From: UBA7803 sp034522075 | GTDB taxonomy: Bacteria; Pseudomonadota; Gammaproteobacteria; Pseudomonadales; Azotimanducaceae | Direction: 5' to 3' | DNA: 64,000 bases | NCBI GenBank assembly: GCA_034522075.1 | Contig: JAXHLO010000023.1 | Span: forward strand, 62,001-126,000 | Part shown: in pieces, positions 61,716 to 64,000 of the stretch | Layout: each line of letters opens with the position of its first letter | Position numbering within the stretch: position 1 is the stretch's first letter | Notes under the pieces: generated by a model | Told to the model about the DNA's origin: nothing | Seen by the model: only the letters and a program-made list of their open reading frames with translations | The model's database searches: none | Position numbers and translations under genes: made by a program

Positions 61716-62721
61716 TCACGGAATGCGCTTGCGCAGTTCGTTCGAGTAGTCGCTCTCGTTGTCCTCGGCGTCGAAAGCAGTCAGCGCGAAGTAGTACTCG
61801 GCCCGGTGCGATATCAGCCTCCCACTGGGTAGTCGAAGGCGAGTCGATGGTGTAGCTACCCGGTGTACTCCCGGCTCTGGGTACCCCAGTAAATGACATA
61901 GCCGGCGAGATCGTTCAACGGCGTACCGTCTTCATTCTGAGTCGGCGCCTGCCAGCGGATCATCTTGTCCAGGACCTCCACCGTCACCGAGGCCAGCGCA
62001 TTCTCCGAGCCGTTGCTGCACGACAGGCTGTAGGTCGTGGTCTCCGCCAGCGGACCGGTCTCGAAAGTTCCCGACAACGGCCGTGTCCCTGACCACCCAC
62101 CGCTCGCAGTGCACTCTTCAGCACCCTGGGAAGACCAGGTCAGGGTCGCCGCATCGTTTTCGCCAATCTGCTCTGGGTTCGCCGACAAATTGACGGCAAG
62201 CTCATCGTCTTCAGCCACCCGGACTGTCACCTCGCGGGACACGCCGCCGCCCTCGCCTGAGCAACTCAGACGAAATACGGACTCGTCTTCGATAGGACCA
62301 ACCGTCTGCGAGCCGGATGCTCCGCGGGAACCGCTCCAGGCGCCCGAGGCATCACACTGATCGACATTGCTCGCGTTCCAGGACAGCGTGGCATTTCCCC
62401 CCGAAGTCACCGTTGTCGGCGAAGCTGAGAAAGATAAAGCGGGCGACGGCGTTTCACCCTGCGGCGGTTCGTCATCGGGGCCCGATCCGGGACCGTCACT
62501 GCTGCGGCTACCGCTGCTGCTGCCGCTGCCGCTGCCACCATTGTGAACATCAGAAAAATGACCAGAAGAACTGCCAGCGGGCCGGCGGGCGACGATTCAG
62601 CCCGGCTGTCCGCTTCCTCGACGATGTCTACCACGTAGCGTCCTGCCTCGTGTTCGGCTCGGTGTATGTCTTGCGGACCCGCGAGCAAAGGCCGCTGGGG
62701 CAGCGACCGGATCGGGATCAA
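61716..62721 (-). pseudogene. FN3/Ig-like domain lipoprotein, copy A, with several frameshifts
   Basis: Two Ig-like repeats (WSGSRGASGSQTVGPI and WSGTRPLSGTFETGPL) and one FN3 domain, related to copy B. The FN3 end (YSNELRKRIP) lies in a third frame ending at 61716. Frame breaks fit single-base changes near 61860 (after SREYTG) and 61795 (GGCCCGG run). The N-terminus passes from a membrane stretch (AVLLVIFLMF) into a Gly/Ser linker by another shift near 62540; the true start is unsure. Confidence 0.6.
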
Positions 62722-62782
62722 GCCTCACGGAACCCCATGAATTGCCGAGGAATTTATCGACCCGACCAGCCTGTGTAAACAC

Positions 62783-62976
62783 AATGTAAAAGCCTTTTTT
62801 GTTACCAGGCCTGAAACATTACAAAATTCTCCGGGAGATAATCGGGCCATATCATCGGCTTACCGGAACATCATGAGAAACCACCTGGAAACCCTGATTT
62901 CACCGATTTCAGCGCCCGGGCATCGTGGTAGCATGCTTGCCAGGCCCTGATGTAAGCAGCATTGACGACTTTCACC
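62783..62976. other. AT-rich intergenic stretch with no clear gene
   Basis: The 194 bp before the CinA-type gene contain AT-rich DNA near 62783-62835 (T-run TTTTTT near 62796) that contrasts with the surrounding GC content. It may hold a promoter for the downstream genes, but boxes are not convincing. No reading frame is supported. Confidence 0.4.
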
Positions 62977-63732
62977 ATGCAAGATTCCGCGGTAACCGCC
63001 TGCATTCTGATCATCGGCAACGAAATCCTCTCCGGCCGGACCCAGGACGCCAATCTCCAGCATATGGCTCGAAAGCTCGGTGAATGGGGCATTCAGGTGC
63101 GCGAAGCGCGGGTCATCGCCGACGATACTCAGGAGATCGTCAACGCCGTCAACGAGGCGCGCCAGCGCTTCGACTACGTGTTCACCACCGGCGGCATCGG
63201 CCCCACCCACGACGACATCACCGCAGACTGCATCGCCGCCGCTTTCGAGGTCGATCTCGTGGTGCATCCGGAGATCGCCGAGCGGATCCAGCGCCGGCCG
63301 GCACCGCCGGAGGTCATGGAATCCCGCATGCGCATGGCGCGTGTTCCGGAGGGCGCCACGCTGGTCGACAATCTGACCGGCGGCCCGCAGGGATTCCGCA
63401 TGGAGAACGTGTTCGTCATGGCCGGCATTCCCGCGGTGATGGAAGCCATGCTCGGCAGCCTGGAAGGCAAACTGCAGGGCGGCGCCATCGTCCACTCGCG
63501 CTCGGTCACGGCCTATGTAGGGGAAAGCCAGATCGCCGGCCCGCTGCGCGAGATTCAGGCGCGTTTTCCCGACCTGGATCTGGGCAGCTATCCCTTTTTC
63601 CGCAAAGACCGCTACGGTACCACCCTGGTGCTGCGCGGCACTGACGAAGACCGCCTCGACACCATGCTCGAAGCGGTCAAAGCCGCCATCGTGGACGCCG
63701 GGGAAACGCCTCAGGACGTGCGGACGCAATGA
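62977..63732 (+). CDS. Molybdopterin-binding protein, CinA N-terminal type
   Basis: A 251-residue protein with the MoCF-fold motifs ILIIGNEILSGRTQDAN, VFTTGGIGPTHDDITADCIAAAF and VFVMAGIPAVMEAM. This is the N-terminal domain of CinA without the C-terminal pyrazinamide-deamidase part. Role is uncertain, perhaps nicotinamide-nucleotide repair. ATG 62977 is preferred over the upstream TTG at 62962. Its stop overlaps the start of the next gene by 4 bp. Confidence 0.88.
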   Translation: MQDSAVTACILIIGNEILSGRTQDANLQHMARKLGEWGIQVREARVIADDTQEIVNAVNEARQRFDYVFTTGGIGPTHDDITADCIAAAFEVDLVVHPEIAERIQRRPAPPEVMESRMRMARVPEGATLVDNLTGGPQGFRMENVFVMAGIPAVMEAMLGSLEGKLQGGAIVHSRSVTAYVGESQIAGPLREIQARFPDLDLGSYPFFRKDRYGTTLVLRGTDEDRLDTMLEAVKAAIVDAGETPQDVRTQ

Positions 63733-64000
63733 GCCTGGCGGAGCGACTCAGCGCCCCTGCTCTACGCTCTCTGGCCCTGGCCACGCTGTTCAGCCTGGCC
63801 GGGCAATCCCTGAGCCAGGATGCCTACGAAGACCTGCAACCGGCCAAGGCACTGGCAGTGGCACCCGATCGGCCACAGCAGGTACGCGCCGTCGCCGCCG
63901 GGCAACCCCATGACCTGGCGGCTTCGGTCGCGGCGCGGGAACGATGCGAGGCAAAGGCAGAGGCTGACGAAGCCTGTGAAATCGTCCGCCTCAACGAAGA
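63729..64000 (+). CDS. Start of an exported protein (partial)
   Basis: An open frame from ATG 63729 runs off the window (90 codons). Residues 1-28 form a signal peptide (ALATLFSLAGQSLSQ). The mature part begins AYEDLQPAKALAVAPD and is rich in Ala, Glu and Arg. Two Cys at about residues 74 and 82 may matter. No family is recognised. It is coupled to the CinA-type gene by ATGA overlap. Confidence 0.6.
   Translation, partial: MSLAERLSAPALRSLALATLFSLAGQSLSQDAYEDLQPAKALAVAPDRPQQVRAVAAGQPHDLAASVAARERCEAKAEADEACEIVRLNE

Noticed and set aside
62783..62830. Intrinsic terminator at the T-run near 62796
   Set aside because: No GC-rich hairpin precedes the T-run on either strand; only a 4-bp TGTG/CACA stem.

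Overview
The window is GC-rich (roughly 65%), gene-dense chromosomal DNA. It most likely comes from a free-living, aerobic, heterotrophic gammaproteobacterium: class II fumarase, MscL, Bcp, a degenerate RibBX-type riboflavin enzyme, a Pseudomonas/Xanthomonas-style REP sequence, polysaccharide-export genes of the XrtA/PEP-CTERM type, and many acyl-CoA dehydrogenases, crotonases and hotdog-fold hydratases. The species cannot be fixed from the sequence. No rRNA, tRNA, CRISPR array, integrase or transposase gene was found.

Layout. 1-9 kb: a possible NUDIX start, an EamA transporter, a cytochrome c, a TetR regulator with a clear operator divergent from a PimC/PimD-like acyl-CoA dehydrogenase pair, a PpiC-HupE pair and a beta-helix/diheme cytochrome pair. 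9-20 kb: an MFS - thiamine-diphosphate enzyme - GtrA operon, a thioesterase, fumC, another acyl-CoA dehydrogenase, a methyltransferase, a crotonase and a DUF169 protein. 20-24.5 kb: an unknown protein plus a PPOX-fold protein, then two Hsp20 genes behind a sigma-32-like promoter with a 268-bp palindromic element in their leader, a deleted amidohydrolase, and an acyl-CoA dehydrogenase carrying an in-frame hairpin repeat. 24.7-33 kb: a second thiamine-diphosphate enzyme, then a 5.2-kb segment (Bcp, Na+ symporter, LLM flavin oxidoreductase, frameshifted amidohydrolase, PH-domain protein) bounded by about 0.5-kb inverted repeats, then mscL. 33-44.8 kb: FAH-family hydrolase, zinc alcohol dehydrogenase, PdxA, RibBX, a cytoplasmic family-3 glycosidase, a short asparaginase, hydrolases, an acyltransferase and a sucrase/ferredoxin-like protein.

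44.8-58.4 kb is the main catabolic region. One operon holds MmgE/PrpD, two MaoC-like proteins, a CitE-like lyase, an acyl-CoA dehydrogenase and a DUF1989 protein. A second, partly paralogous set holds an acyl-CoA dehydrogenase, MaoC, CitE-like lyase and crotonase. A MoxR-type ATPase/VWA pair lies between them. Together they look like a route that oxidises, hydrates and cleaves a branched C5-like dicarboxylyl-CoA; the substrate is inferred, not shown.

58.4-64 kb: an outer-membrane polysaccharide export lipoprotein, a frameshifted beta-barrel protein and two frameshifted FN3 lipoprotein genes, then a CinA-type molybdopterin-binding protein and the start of an exported protein. About seven single-base frame breaks fall in 2.3 kb here, so this stretch is either decaying or poorly sequenced.
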